Origin: JAPYTK01 sp964401935
GTDB lineage: Bacteria; Myxococcota_A; Polyangia; Polyangiales; Polyangiaceae
DNA: 64,000 bases
Assembly: GCA_964401935.1 (NCBI GenBank)
Contig: CAYOAL010000020.1
Location: 1-64,000 of the forward strand
Direction of reading: 5' to 3'
Shown here: in pieces, positions 24,419 to 31,560 of the stretch
How the letters are laid out: every line of letters begins with the position of its first letter
Position numbering within the stretch: position 1 is the first letter of the stretch
Translations under genes and position numbers: made by a program
Notes under the pieces: generated by a model
What the model was told of the DNA's origin: nothing
The model's database searches: none
What the model saw: only the letters and a program-made list of their open reading frames with translations

Positions 24419-24987
24419 CGGACGATCTCGCAAAGACCCTGCGCGACGTGCTCACGCTCTTGGACCGGCGCGGCATCGAGCACATGCTCGTGGGATCCAT
24501 GGCAGCCCTGGCCCACGGCAGGAGCCGCGCGACGCAGGACTTCGACCTGGTCGCGCGCCTCGAGCGCGCGCAGGTGAAGCCCCTGTTGGCCGAGCTCGAT
24601 CCCGCGCGCTTCTACTTCTCACCCGAGGCCGCCCTGGAGGCCGTGGAGCGCGAGTCGCTGTTCAACGTGATCGACATCGAGACGGGATGGAAGGTCGACA
24701 TCATCCCCCTCAAGCGCCGCGCGTTTTCGCAGACCGAGTTCGCCCGCCGCACGCGCGTCTCGCTGCTCGGGCTCGACGTGGTCGTGGCCTCGCTGGAAGA
24801 CACGATCCTCGCGAAGCTCGAGTGGAGCAAGCTCGGAGGGGGCTCGGCGCGTCAGCTCGAAGACGTCCGCGAGCTCGTGGCCTTGGGGATGGCCCGCCTC
24901 GACAGCGTGTACGTCGCGACCTGGGCCCAAGCGCTCGGTGTGGACGAAGTCTGGCGCGACTTGTTCGCAGAGGCCGCGCCGCGCTGA
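24415..24987 (+). CDS. MenT/AbiEii-like nucleotidyltransferase, putative toxin
   Basis: 190 residues from GTG 24415, overlapping the upstream stop by 4 bases. The minimal nucleotidyltransferase motif is clear: VGSMAALAHGRSRATQDFDL, with Gly-Ser at 27-28, the Arg/Thr loop and the metal-binding D-x-D (Asp42, Asp44). A third acidic strand follows (WKVDIIPLKRR) and then LEDTILAKLEW, the Lys-containing helix typical of this family. MenT enzymes block translation by adding nucleotides to tRNA acceptor ends (family knowledge). Activity here is unproven; related proteins may have other targets. Confidence 0.8.
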   Translation: MTDDLAKTLRDVLTLLDRRGIEHMLVGSMAALAHGRSRATQDFDLVARLERAQVKPLLAELDPARFYFSPEAALEAVERESLFNVIDIETGWKVDIIPLKRRAFSQTEFARRTRVSLLGLDVVVASLEDTILAKLEWSKLGGGSARQLEDVRELVALGMARLDSVYVATWAQALGVDEVWRDLFAEAAPR

Positions 24988-25141
24988 GCGTGGTCCCGCA
25001 CCTTGCTTGCGCGGTATCGCCACGTGCGCGCTCGCGCTCCAGCGACCCTCGTCCGCCGCCGCGCAACCCCGCCAGCGCCCGCTCGCGTCGATGAAGACTC
25101 GGCGCAGAGCTCGAGAGGCGAGCTCCGCGCCGAGCGCTGGC
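24988..25141. other. Intergenic, nothing recognised
   Basis: About 150 bases between the convergent toxin gene and the His-rich gene. No strong hairpin with T-run; a composition-only stretch. Confidence 0.35.
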
Positions 25142-25657
25142 TCAGATGGAGAGGCTCTCGGAGCGCAGCATGTAGGCGAGGCGCTTGCGTTGCTCCTTGT
25201 CGAGCAGCTCGAACGTGCGCTCGAGCGCCCTCTCGACCGCGGCCTCCACCCGACGCTCGGCTTCGGCGCGGGCGGCGCAGGCCTCCTTCACCCGCTCCCC
25301 GTCGAACGTTTCGCCGAGGAAGACGTCGGCGAACGCCGACACCGCCTTGCGCCGATCGAGCTTCGCTTGCGCACGCTCGATCTTCAGGTCATCGAGGATG
25401 GCCGCCAGCCGCTCCACCTGCTCGTCGTCGAGCTCGAGCTGTCGCGCCATGTAGCGCAGCGGACGGCGTACGCCGAAGCCGCGTCCCCAGCCCTCCCCGC
25501 CGCCTCCACCTCGGGAGTGCGCTTGGTGGTGGTGGTGATGACGCTCGTCTCGATGATGGCCGTGATGGCCGTGATGCCCGTGATGCCCGAAGGGCGACAC
25601 GGACGGCGGGCCGCACGGGCCCCCGTGGGCCCATGCCCATGCGTGTTTCCAGAACAT
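25142..25657 (-). CDS. His-rich Spy/periplasmic heavy-metal-sensor-like protein
   Basis: 171 residues. The N-terminal third is packed with His and Gly (about residues 23-46 contain more than a dozen His), a likely metal-binding segment. The C-terminal two thirds are helical, with the LTxxQ-type pattern of Spy/CpxP and periplasmic heavy-metal sensors (RQLELDDEQVERLAAILDDL, then LGETFDGERVKEACAARAEA). The sequence starts MFWKHAWAWAHGG, with only a weak hydrophobic segment, so export is uncertain. Zn, Ni or Cu binding is plausible. It stands alone between convergent and co-directional neighbours. Confidence 0.7.
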   Translation of the reverse strand: MFWKHAWAWAHGGPCGPPSVSPFGHHGHHGHHGHHRDERHHHHHQAHSRGGGGGEGWGRGFGVRRPLRYMARQLELDDEQVERLAAILDDLKIERAQAKLDRRKAVSAFADVFLGETFDGERVKEACAARAEAERRVEAAVERALERTFELLDKEQRKRLAYMLRSESLSI

Positions 25658-25789
25658 GTTGTCTCCTGCTCACCGGGCTCACGCTCCGGTGGGGTTATGG
25701 ACGCGGGGATTCCCCTCGCGCCCGGTTCCCTCGAAGGTAGCGCGGGAGGCGGAGCCGTCAAGCCACCCGGTCGACGATGGCGTTGGGCG

Positions 25790-27823
25790 TCAGGGCACCA
25801 GCATGGGGGTGTTGGGAGCTCGCGGCGAGGGCGGAGACGGCGGCGGGGGCGACGCGCTGCGAGCGCTCGAGGGCCAAGCCGACGGCGGTTTGCGGAACGT
25901 CAGCGAGTCGTAGATGCTCGTCCCGGTGGGATCGGCGTGCGGGCTCGGGCCGGGCCGCGGCGCCGCCTGCGAGCTGCGAGCCTCCACCGCGAGGAGCTCC
26001 ACCTTGAACACGAGCATGCCCGCCGGCTTGTCGCCCGACGGGTTGTCGCCGTAGGCCAGGTCGGCCGGCAACCAAAACTGAAAGAGGGAGCCCGCGCGCA
26101 TGAGCTGGAGGCCCTCGGCGAGTCCCGCGATCACGCTGCCGACATCCAGCCACAAAGCGGGCTCCTCGTTGCGGTACGTGGTGTCGAAGGCGCGTCCGTC
26201 GGTGGTCCAGCCGGTGTACGTCACCTTCACGCGGTCTTTCGGGCCAGGGATCGGCCCGAGCGCCAAGCGCTTCGCTACGTACGACAGACCGCTCGAGGTG
26301 CGCTTGGCCGTCGGCGGCGGCGCCGCCACGTTGTTCGGTGGCAGCGTCTCGAGGTCGAAGATCCGCGCGCGAGGGCTGTCGTCGGGGAAGGGGTTCTCGA
26401 GCGGGGGCGCCACCGCGCGACGCGCCGACGGCTCCCCATCCGGGGGAGAGTCCGTGGGGGACACCGCGCCGGGGATCACCACCGTCCCGGTCGCTGGCGT
26501 CGACCCCGCCACCGGCGTGCTCGTCTCTTCTCCGGCGCTCGGGCCACGTGTCGCCAGCCACGCCACGAGCGCCGACCCCGCCGCGAGCCCGGCCCACAGG
26601 AGCACGCGGCTCGTCCTCGCGGGGCCGCTCGGCGAGGCCTCCGGCGTCAGCTCGGTGGGCGCCGCCGCGCTCCCGCCCCCGTCCGACCCTTCCCACCGCT
26701 CGGTGGCAGGCACCCGGCGCCCCGCCTTCTCGGTCGCGCCGCGCCCCTTCGTCTTCGCGGCCTTCTTCGTCCGCGACGCTTTGCTCTCTTCGACGTGGCT
26801 GTCGGGGGTCGCGACGGCCACCTCCGCGCCCGCGCCCTCTGCCGGCGGTTGGAACACCGTGTCGCCGCCCGGCTCAGACGCGAGCAGAGCGGTGAGCTCG
26901 AGCCCTCCGGCGAGCGCTGCGTCGACCGCAGCGAGGAGCGCCCCCGCATCCGCGAAGCGCTCTCTCGGCGAGAGCGCGAGGGCCCGCCGACACAGGGCCT
27001 CGAACGCATCGCTCACCTCGGCGCCCCGAGCTCTCGGCGTAGGGCGAACGTCGTCGGTCGCCGACTCGAAGAAGTCGACCATCTCTTCGCCGTCGAGGGC
27101 GGGCTTGCCGGTGACCATCTCCACGAGGATGAGGCCGAGCGCGTGCACGTCGGTCCACGGACCAGTCGCCCCGTACTTCTTGGTGCGAAACTGCTCGGGC
27201 GCCCCATACGAGGGCGAGAAGGCGCTGAAACCGCTCGAGGTCTTCGTCGCGATCTGGGTCGCCGTCTCCCCCTCCTGCATCGCCTTCGCGATCCCGAAGT
27301 CGAGCACCTTGAGCACCACGCCACGCTTCTGCTCGGCGAGGAAGAGGTTGGCTGGCTTCACGTCGCGATGCGCGATGTCGTCGCCGTGGGCAAACGCCAA
27401 CGCATCGATGGCGGGGCGCAAGAGCTCGAGCGCCTCACGCTCCCCAAAGCGCTCGCCCGCCTCGCGGCGCTGACGGAGCACCTCCTCGAGATCGCGACCC
27501 TCGAGCCACTCCAGCACCAGATAGGGGATCGAGAGGCCTCCCGGACGCTCCTCGAGGCCGAAGTCGAACACTTGCGTCACCGAGCCGTGCTGCGCCAAGG
27601 CCGCCAGGTGTTTGCCCTCCTCGCGAAACTTCCGCAGGAACAGCGCGCGCGCCTCCTCGGTGAAGTGTGTCGGCACCTTGAGGCACTTGATGGCGATCGG
27701 CTGCTCGAAGCTCAGGTGAAAGCCCCGGTAGACCACCCCGAAACCGCCCTCCCCAATCACCTCGTCCACGCGGTACTTGTCGTGAAGCGCCGACCCGATG
27801 AGCTGAAAAGGATCCTTGGCCAA
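25790..27823 (-). CDS. Ser/Thr kinase fused to an FKBP-type prolyl isomerase
   Basis: 677 residues in one frame. Kinase domain 15-305: Gly loop GEGGFG (24-29), Lys46, HRDVKPAN (152-159), DFG (175-177), GAPEQ (208-212). A basic/acidic linker follows, then one membrane helix (about 407-425), a Pro/Thr-rich stretch, and an FKBP domain (about 508-612). FKBP active-site residues are largely kept: Tyr536 (VTYTGW), Phe546-Asp547 (AFDTTY), Val564-Ile565 (SVIAGL), Tyr591 (LAYGD), Phe606 (LVFKVELL). The usual Trp at the pocket floor is Leu568. So a cytosolic kinase is wired to an envelope-side prolyl isomerase. A Pro/Ser-rich tail of about 60 residues closes the protein. It is divergent from the CoA-transferase gene. 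Confidence 0.92.
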   Translation of the reverse strand: MAKDPFQLIGSALHDKYRVDEVIGEGGFGVVYRGFHLSFEQPIAIKCLKVPTHFTEEARALFLRKFREEGKHLAALAQHGSVTQVFDFGLEERPGGLSIPYLVLEWLEGRDLEEVLRQRREAGERFGEREALELLRPAIDALAFAHGDDIAHRDVKPANLFLAEQKRGVVLKVLDFGIAKAMQEGETATQIATKTSSGFSAFSPSYGAPEQFRTKKYGATGPWTDVHALGLILVEMVTGKPALDGEEMVDFFESATDDVRPTPRARGAEVSDAFEALCRRALALSPRERFADAGALLAAVDAALAGGLELTALLASEPGGDTVFQPPAEGAGAEVAVATPDSHVEESKASRTKKAAKTKGRGATEKAGRRVPATERWEGSDGGGSAAAPTELTPEASPSGPARTSRVLLWAGLAAGSALVAWLATRGPSAGEETSTPVAGSTPATGTVVIPGAVSPTDSPPDGEPSARRAVAPPLENPFPDDSPRARIFDLETLPPNNVAAPPPTAKRTSSGLSYVAKRLALGPIPGPKDRVKVTYTGWTTDGRAFDTTYRNEEPALWLDVGSVIAGLAEGLQLMRAGSLFQFWLPADLAYGDNPSGDKPAGMLVFKVELLAVEARSSQAAPRPGPSPHADPTGTSIYDSLTFRKPPSAWPSSARSASPPPPSPPSPRAPNTPMLVP

Positions 27824-27973
27824 AACGCCACCATCCTACCGCGTTCGCGGTCACAGCGGCGACTCCATCGCGCCGCGCTTCCAAGCGCCTCGCCGACGCC
27901 GCTCGTTCAGGACTGGCTTGCGCCGCGCTGGTCGGCTCTTTTGCGCGCCGCGCTCACGTGAAACGATCCTCGC

Positions 27974-29167
27974 ATGACGCTCCCTCTCGCCGATCTCCGT
28001 GTGCTGGAGCTTGGACAGCTCGTGGCCGGCCCCTTCGCCGGCTACATGCTGCGCTCGTTCGGGGCCGAGGTGATCAAGGTCGAGCCCCCGCAAGACGGCG
28101 ATCCGTTGCGGCGCTGGCGCAAGATGCACGGCGACACTTCGGTGTGGTGGTACTCGCTCGGCCGCGGCAAAAAGAGCATCACCTGCGATCTGCGCCAGCC
28201 CGAAGGCCGAGCCCTCGTGCGCGCCCTCGTCGAACGCGGCGTGGACATCCTCATCGAGAACTTCAGACCCGGCCGCATGGAGGCCTGGGGCCTCTCCTAC
28301 GAGGAGCTCGCGGCGCTCGATCCTCGGCTCGTCATGGTGCGCATCAGCGGCTACGGGCAAACCGGGCCCAAGCGGGAGGAGCCCGGCTTCGCCAACGTGG
28401 CCGAGGCCTTCGGCGGCCTGCGTTACACGAGCGGTGAGCCCGGCCGTCCGCCGGTGCGCACCGGCGTGAGCCTGGGCGACTCGCTCGCGGGCCTGCACGC
28501 CGCCTTCGGCGCGCTCACCGCCGTCCACGAGAGGCAGCGCTCGGGCCGCGGCCAGGTGGTCGACGTCGCGCTCTACGAGTCGGTGTTCAACATCATGGAG
28601 AGCGTGCTCCCCGAGTACGATCTCTTGGGCCACGTGCGCGAACCGTGTGGCGCCGCCGTCGAGGGCATCGTGCCCAGCGGCAGCTACCCGTGCAAGGACG
28701 GCACCTACGCCGCGATCGGCGCCAACAACGACAGCATCTTCGTGCGGCTCATGAACGCGATCGGGCGCCGCGATCTCGCCCTCGAGCCGGGGCTGTCCCA
28801 CAACGACGGGCGCGTCCCCCACGCCGCGCGCATCGATCGCGCCATCGCCGACTTCACGGCGTCGCGCCCCTATCACGAGGTGGAGGCGGTGATGCGCGGC
28901 GCGGAGATCCCCTGTGGCCCCATCCTCGACGCCCGCGGCATCGCCGAAGACCCACACTACGCCGCCCGCGGCATGTTGCAGCCGGTGACCTTGCCCGACG
29001 GCACGGTGGTGCGCATGCCGGGCACCGTGCCCCAGCTCTCGCGAACCCCGGGCCACAACGCGACGCCGGGGCCGCGACTCGGGGAGCACAACGACGAGAT
29101 CTACGGCGGCCTCCTCGGCCTCGACCGCACCGAGCTCGACGCGCTCCGCGACAAAGGCGTGATCTAG
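27974..29167 (+). CDS. Class III (CaiB/BaiF) CoA-transferase
   Basis: 397 residues, the usual length. N-terminal LADLRVLELGQLVAGPFAG, FGAEVIKVEPP and SLGRGKKSITCDLRQPEG are family blocks. The catalytic Asp lies in TGVSLGDSLAGLHAAFG. C-terminal EIPCGPILDARGIAEDPH is also typical. It moves CoA between carboxylic acids (formyl-CoA/oxalate, carnitine or aromatic acids in characterised members); the substrate cannot be told. It is monocistronic in the window, convergent with the nucleoside-kinase fusion. Confidence 0.92.
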   Translation: MTLPLADLRVLELGQLVAGPFAGYMLRSFGAEVIKVEPPQDGDPLRRWRKMHGDTSVWWYSLGRGKKSITCDLRQPEGRALVRALVERGVDILIENFRPGRMEAWGLSYEELAALDPRLVMVRISGYGQTGPKREEPGFANVAEAFGGLRYTSGEPGRPPVRTGVSLGDSLAGLHAAFGALTAVHERQRSGRGQVVDVALYESVFNIMESVLPEYDLLGHVREPCGAAVEGIVPSGSYPCKDGTYAAIGANNDSIFVRLMNAIGRRDLALEPGLSHNDGRVPHAARIDRAIADFTASRPYHEVEAVMRGAEIPCGPILDARGIAEDPHYAARGMLQPVTLPDGTVVRMPGTVPQLSRTPGHNATPGPRLGEHNDEIYGGLLGLDRTELDALRDKGVI

Positions 29168-29226
29168 CCACCGCTCCGCCCGTGGGCGTCGGCGTCGCTC
29201 ACCACCGCCACGCGCCTCGTCGCCGC

Positions 29227-31359
29227 TCAGTACTCGAAGCCGCTGCCGCCGATGAACTCTCGCAGGATCGAGGTCTGCGGGACGTGATCGGGATAGAGGG
29301 CGACGAACTGGTCGAGCAGGCGCAGCAGGCGAAACGCGGTGGGGTAGGCGGCGTGGCGCTGGGGCACCTCGAGGAGGTAGCGCTCCGCGTACACCTTGAG
29401 CACCGAGAGCTCGTAGATGAGCGAGGTGTCGAACACCGCGTCGGCGTGCTGCTGGTACGGAAAGATGTGCAGCCGCTCGCCCCGCCGCACGGAGGGCCAC
29501 CGGAGGATACTCGACGCCGCGGTCGCGCCCCGCGTGTGCCGGTCGCGCACGATCCGCCGCAAGAGCCGCACGTCGGAGGCGTGAACGCGGGCGAAGCGAT
29601 CGAAGGGCAGCTGGGCGAGGGGACAGATGAACACGCGGAACACCTTCGACGACGCGACCCCGCCGAGGAGCCCGGGGTTGAGGCCGTGAATCCCCTCGAG
29701 GAGCAAGAGCTCGTGGTTGCGCAGGTGGATGAGGGGTCCTCCGTCGGGGATGCTCAATCCCGTCTGGAAGTCGTAGCGTGCGGTGACCACGTCCTCGCCA
29801 GCGAGGAGCCGCTCGAGGTGCTGCTCGAGCAAGCCGCGATCGAGGGCGCCGAGCGACTCGTAGTCGAGCTCCCCCTTGTCGTCGCGAGGCGTCGCGTCCC
29901 GATCGACGTAGTAGTCGTCGAGCGACAGGTTCACCGGAACCAGCGCGTTCACCTGCAGCTGGACGCGCAGGCGCTTGATGAACGTGGTCTTGCCCGACGA
30001 CGAGGGCCCGGCGATGCACACCACCTTCGTCTCGTCGCCGCGCTCCGCGATGGCGTCTGCGATCTGTCCGATCTGTTTCTCCTGGAAACCCTCCGCCACC
30101 CGCACCAGCTGGGGCACGTTGCCCTCGATGCAGGCGCGGTTGAACTCACCCACGGTGGTGGCGCCGATGGCCTTCAGCCAGCGCCGATGCTCGCTCATCA
30201 TCGAGCGGGTGTGGCTCGACACCGCCTCGGCCACGAGGGTGACCCGCGGCCCGGGGGGGAGCGTCGTGTGCAGCGACAGGGGCGCCTCCGTCGGGGCGCG
30301 ATCGCCGAACACCAACAGGACGCCCTCCTCGTCGGCGCGGATCCGAAAGCCGGTGAGCATCCCCGTGCGCGGGCACAACGGGCGGTGGCGTATGTACACG
30401 TCCCCGTAGGCGACCAGCGACACCGTCGCGTCGCGACTCATCGCGAGCAGCTCCGAGGCGCCGGTCCAGCCCACGCGCTCGAAGTAGGTCCGCGCCTCCT
30501 CGACGGTCCACCACTCCTCCCGCAGCCGCAGATCCTCCTCCACGATCGCGCGCATCTCCGCCTCGATGCAGTTGCTCAGCTCGAGCCGCGACGGCATCGC
30601 GATGCCCTGAACGGCCACGTGCTGCGCGAAGCCGATGCTGTGCTCGAGGCGCACCACGAGGTGGGGGAAGCGGCGCGCCGCGGCCTCCAAGAGGAGCAGA
30701 CCCACGCTGTCGCGATAGATGCGGCGTCCTTCCCAGTGGCCCGTGGTGAGCGGCTCGAGCGTGCCGTCCGACGACACGCGGGTCACGAGCGACACCGGTC
30801 GACGGTCGAGCAGTCCGGCAACGACCTGCTCTCCGTCCACCTCGCGGGGCAACACGTCGAGCAGCGGCGTCCCCGTACGCACTCTCCGCGTCTCCCCCCC
30901 GATCAACAGCTCCAGCTGGGTACGGCGCGGCAGCGAGCGCTCGCTCAGCAGCATCTCCACGTTCTCAGTCATCTCCGTGAGCCACGTGCCCACCGTGCGC
31001 ACGATGGCGATGGTGAACGCGAAGGCCAGCGCCGGCTCGGCGCTCGACATCTTGTCGAACTGCTCGCGCGAGAGCCTGGCGAGCTCCATCGGCGTGTCGG
31101 CGATGATGGTCGCGCTGCGGGGCTTGCCCGCGAGCAGACCGAGCTCGCCGAAATGGTCGCCAGGCTGCAACCGCCCGAGCTCCAGCGACCCATGCAGGAT
31201 CCGGGCGGTCCCGGTGAGCACGAAGAACATGTCGCGATCCTGCTCCCCTTCTCGCACCACGACCGCGCCGCGCGGCACGACGATGGTCTCGAGGAACGGC
31301 GTCATGGCCTCCACGCGCGGCAGCCCGGGGAGGATGGGAACGTCGCTGAGCCCGGTCAT
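29227..31359 (-). CDS. cNMP-binding domain fused to TGS/ThrRS-like and uridine-kinase-type domains
   Basis: 710 residues from ATG 31359. (1) Cyclic-nucleotide-binding domain, about 1-125, with the phosphate cassette FGELGLLAGKPRSATI (70-85). (2) TGS-like domain, about 147-205 (TPLLDVLPREVDGEQVVAGL). (3) A region like the editing half of threonyl-tRNA synthetase (LVVRLEHSIGFAQH, 233-246). (4) A P-loop kinase of the uridine kinase/phosphoribulokinase type: GPSSSGKTTF (451-460), NLSLDDYYVDRD (477-488), LEGIHGLNPGL. Domains 2-4 make the known nucleoside kinase architecture found in Firmicutes and Thermotogae. The cNMP domain in front suggests allosteric control by cAMP or cGMP, which is inference. 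The frame is open up to 31422 but the inner ATG is more sensible. Confidence 0.9.
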   Translation of the reverse strand: MTGLSDVPILPGLPRVEAMTPFLETIVVPRGAVVVREGEQDRDMFFVLTGTARILHGSLELGRLQPGDHFGELGLLAGKPRSATIIADTPMELARLSREQFDKMSSAEPALAFAFTIAIVRTVGTWLTEMTENVEMLLSERSLPRRTQLELLIGGETRRVRTGTPLLDVLPREVDGEQVVAGLLDRRPVSLVTRVSSDGTLEPLTTGHWEGRRIYRDSVGLLLLEAAARRFPHLVVRLEHSIGFAQHVAVQGIAMPSRLELSNCIEAEMRAIVEEDLRLREEWWTVEEARTYFERVGWTGASELLAMSRDATVSLVAYGDVYIRHRPLCPRTGMLTGFRIRADEEGVLLVFGDRAPTEAPLSLHTTLPPGPRVTLVAEAVSSHTRSMMSEHRRWLKAIGATTVGEFNRACIEGNVPQLVRVAEGFQEKQIGQIADAIAERGDETKVVCIAGPSSSGKTTFIKRLRVQLQVNALVPVNLSLDDYYVDRDATPRDDKGELDYESLGALDRGLLEQHLERLLAGEDVVTARYDFQTGLSIPDGGPLIHLRNHELLLLEGIHGLNPGLLGGVASSKVFRVFICPLAQLPFDRFARVHASDVRLLRRIVRDRHTRGATAASSILRWPSVRRGERLHIFPYQQHADAVFDTSLIYELSVLKVYAERYLLEVPQRHAAYPTAFRLLRLLDQFVALYPDHVPQTSILREFIGGSGFEY

Positions 31360-31560
31360 CGGTCGCTCCCGTGGTTCTCTGCCGACAGCGCCTTCTGCAT
31401 CGAGCTCACCACCGAATAGCACCGACGGGGCCGGCGTTGAACGCGTGTGCGCGCGAGGGGTGTCAACGCGGATCTTGCGCCGTCTCGTGGGTCTCGGGCC
31501 GGTGCGACGGCGGCCAGCCCAACGACCAGACCCCGGGCGCGGCGCGGCGGGTCGGCGCCA
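31360..31560. other. Intergenic upstream of the nucleoside-kinase fusion
   Basis: Bases 31360-31560 lie between the fusion gene and the end of the polA-like gene, all on the minus strand. They should hold the promoter of the fusion gene. No clear element seen. Confidence 0.4.

Noticed and set aside
24938..27961. Very long open frame (over 1000 codons) on the plus strand
   Set aside because: It lies antisense to the His-rich gene and the kinase-FKBP gene; composition is Arg/Pro/His-rich and no domain is seen. Typical GC-rich shadow frame.
28645..31419. Long plus-strand frame across CoA-transferase and nucleoside kinase fusion
   Set aside because: Antisense or out-of-frame to two well-supported genes; no protein-like composition.
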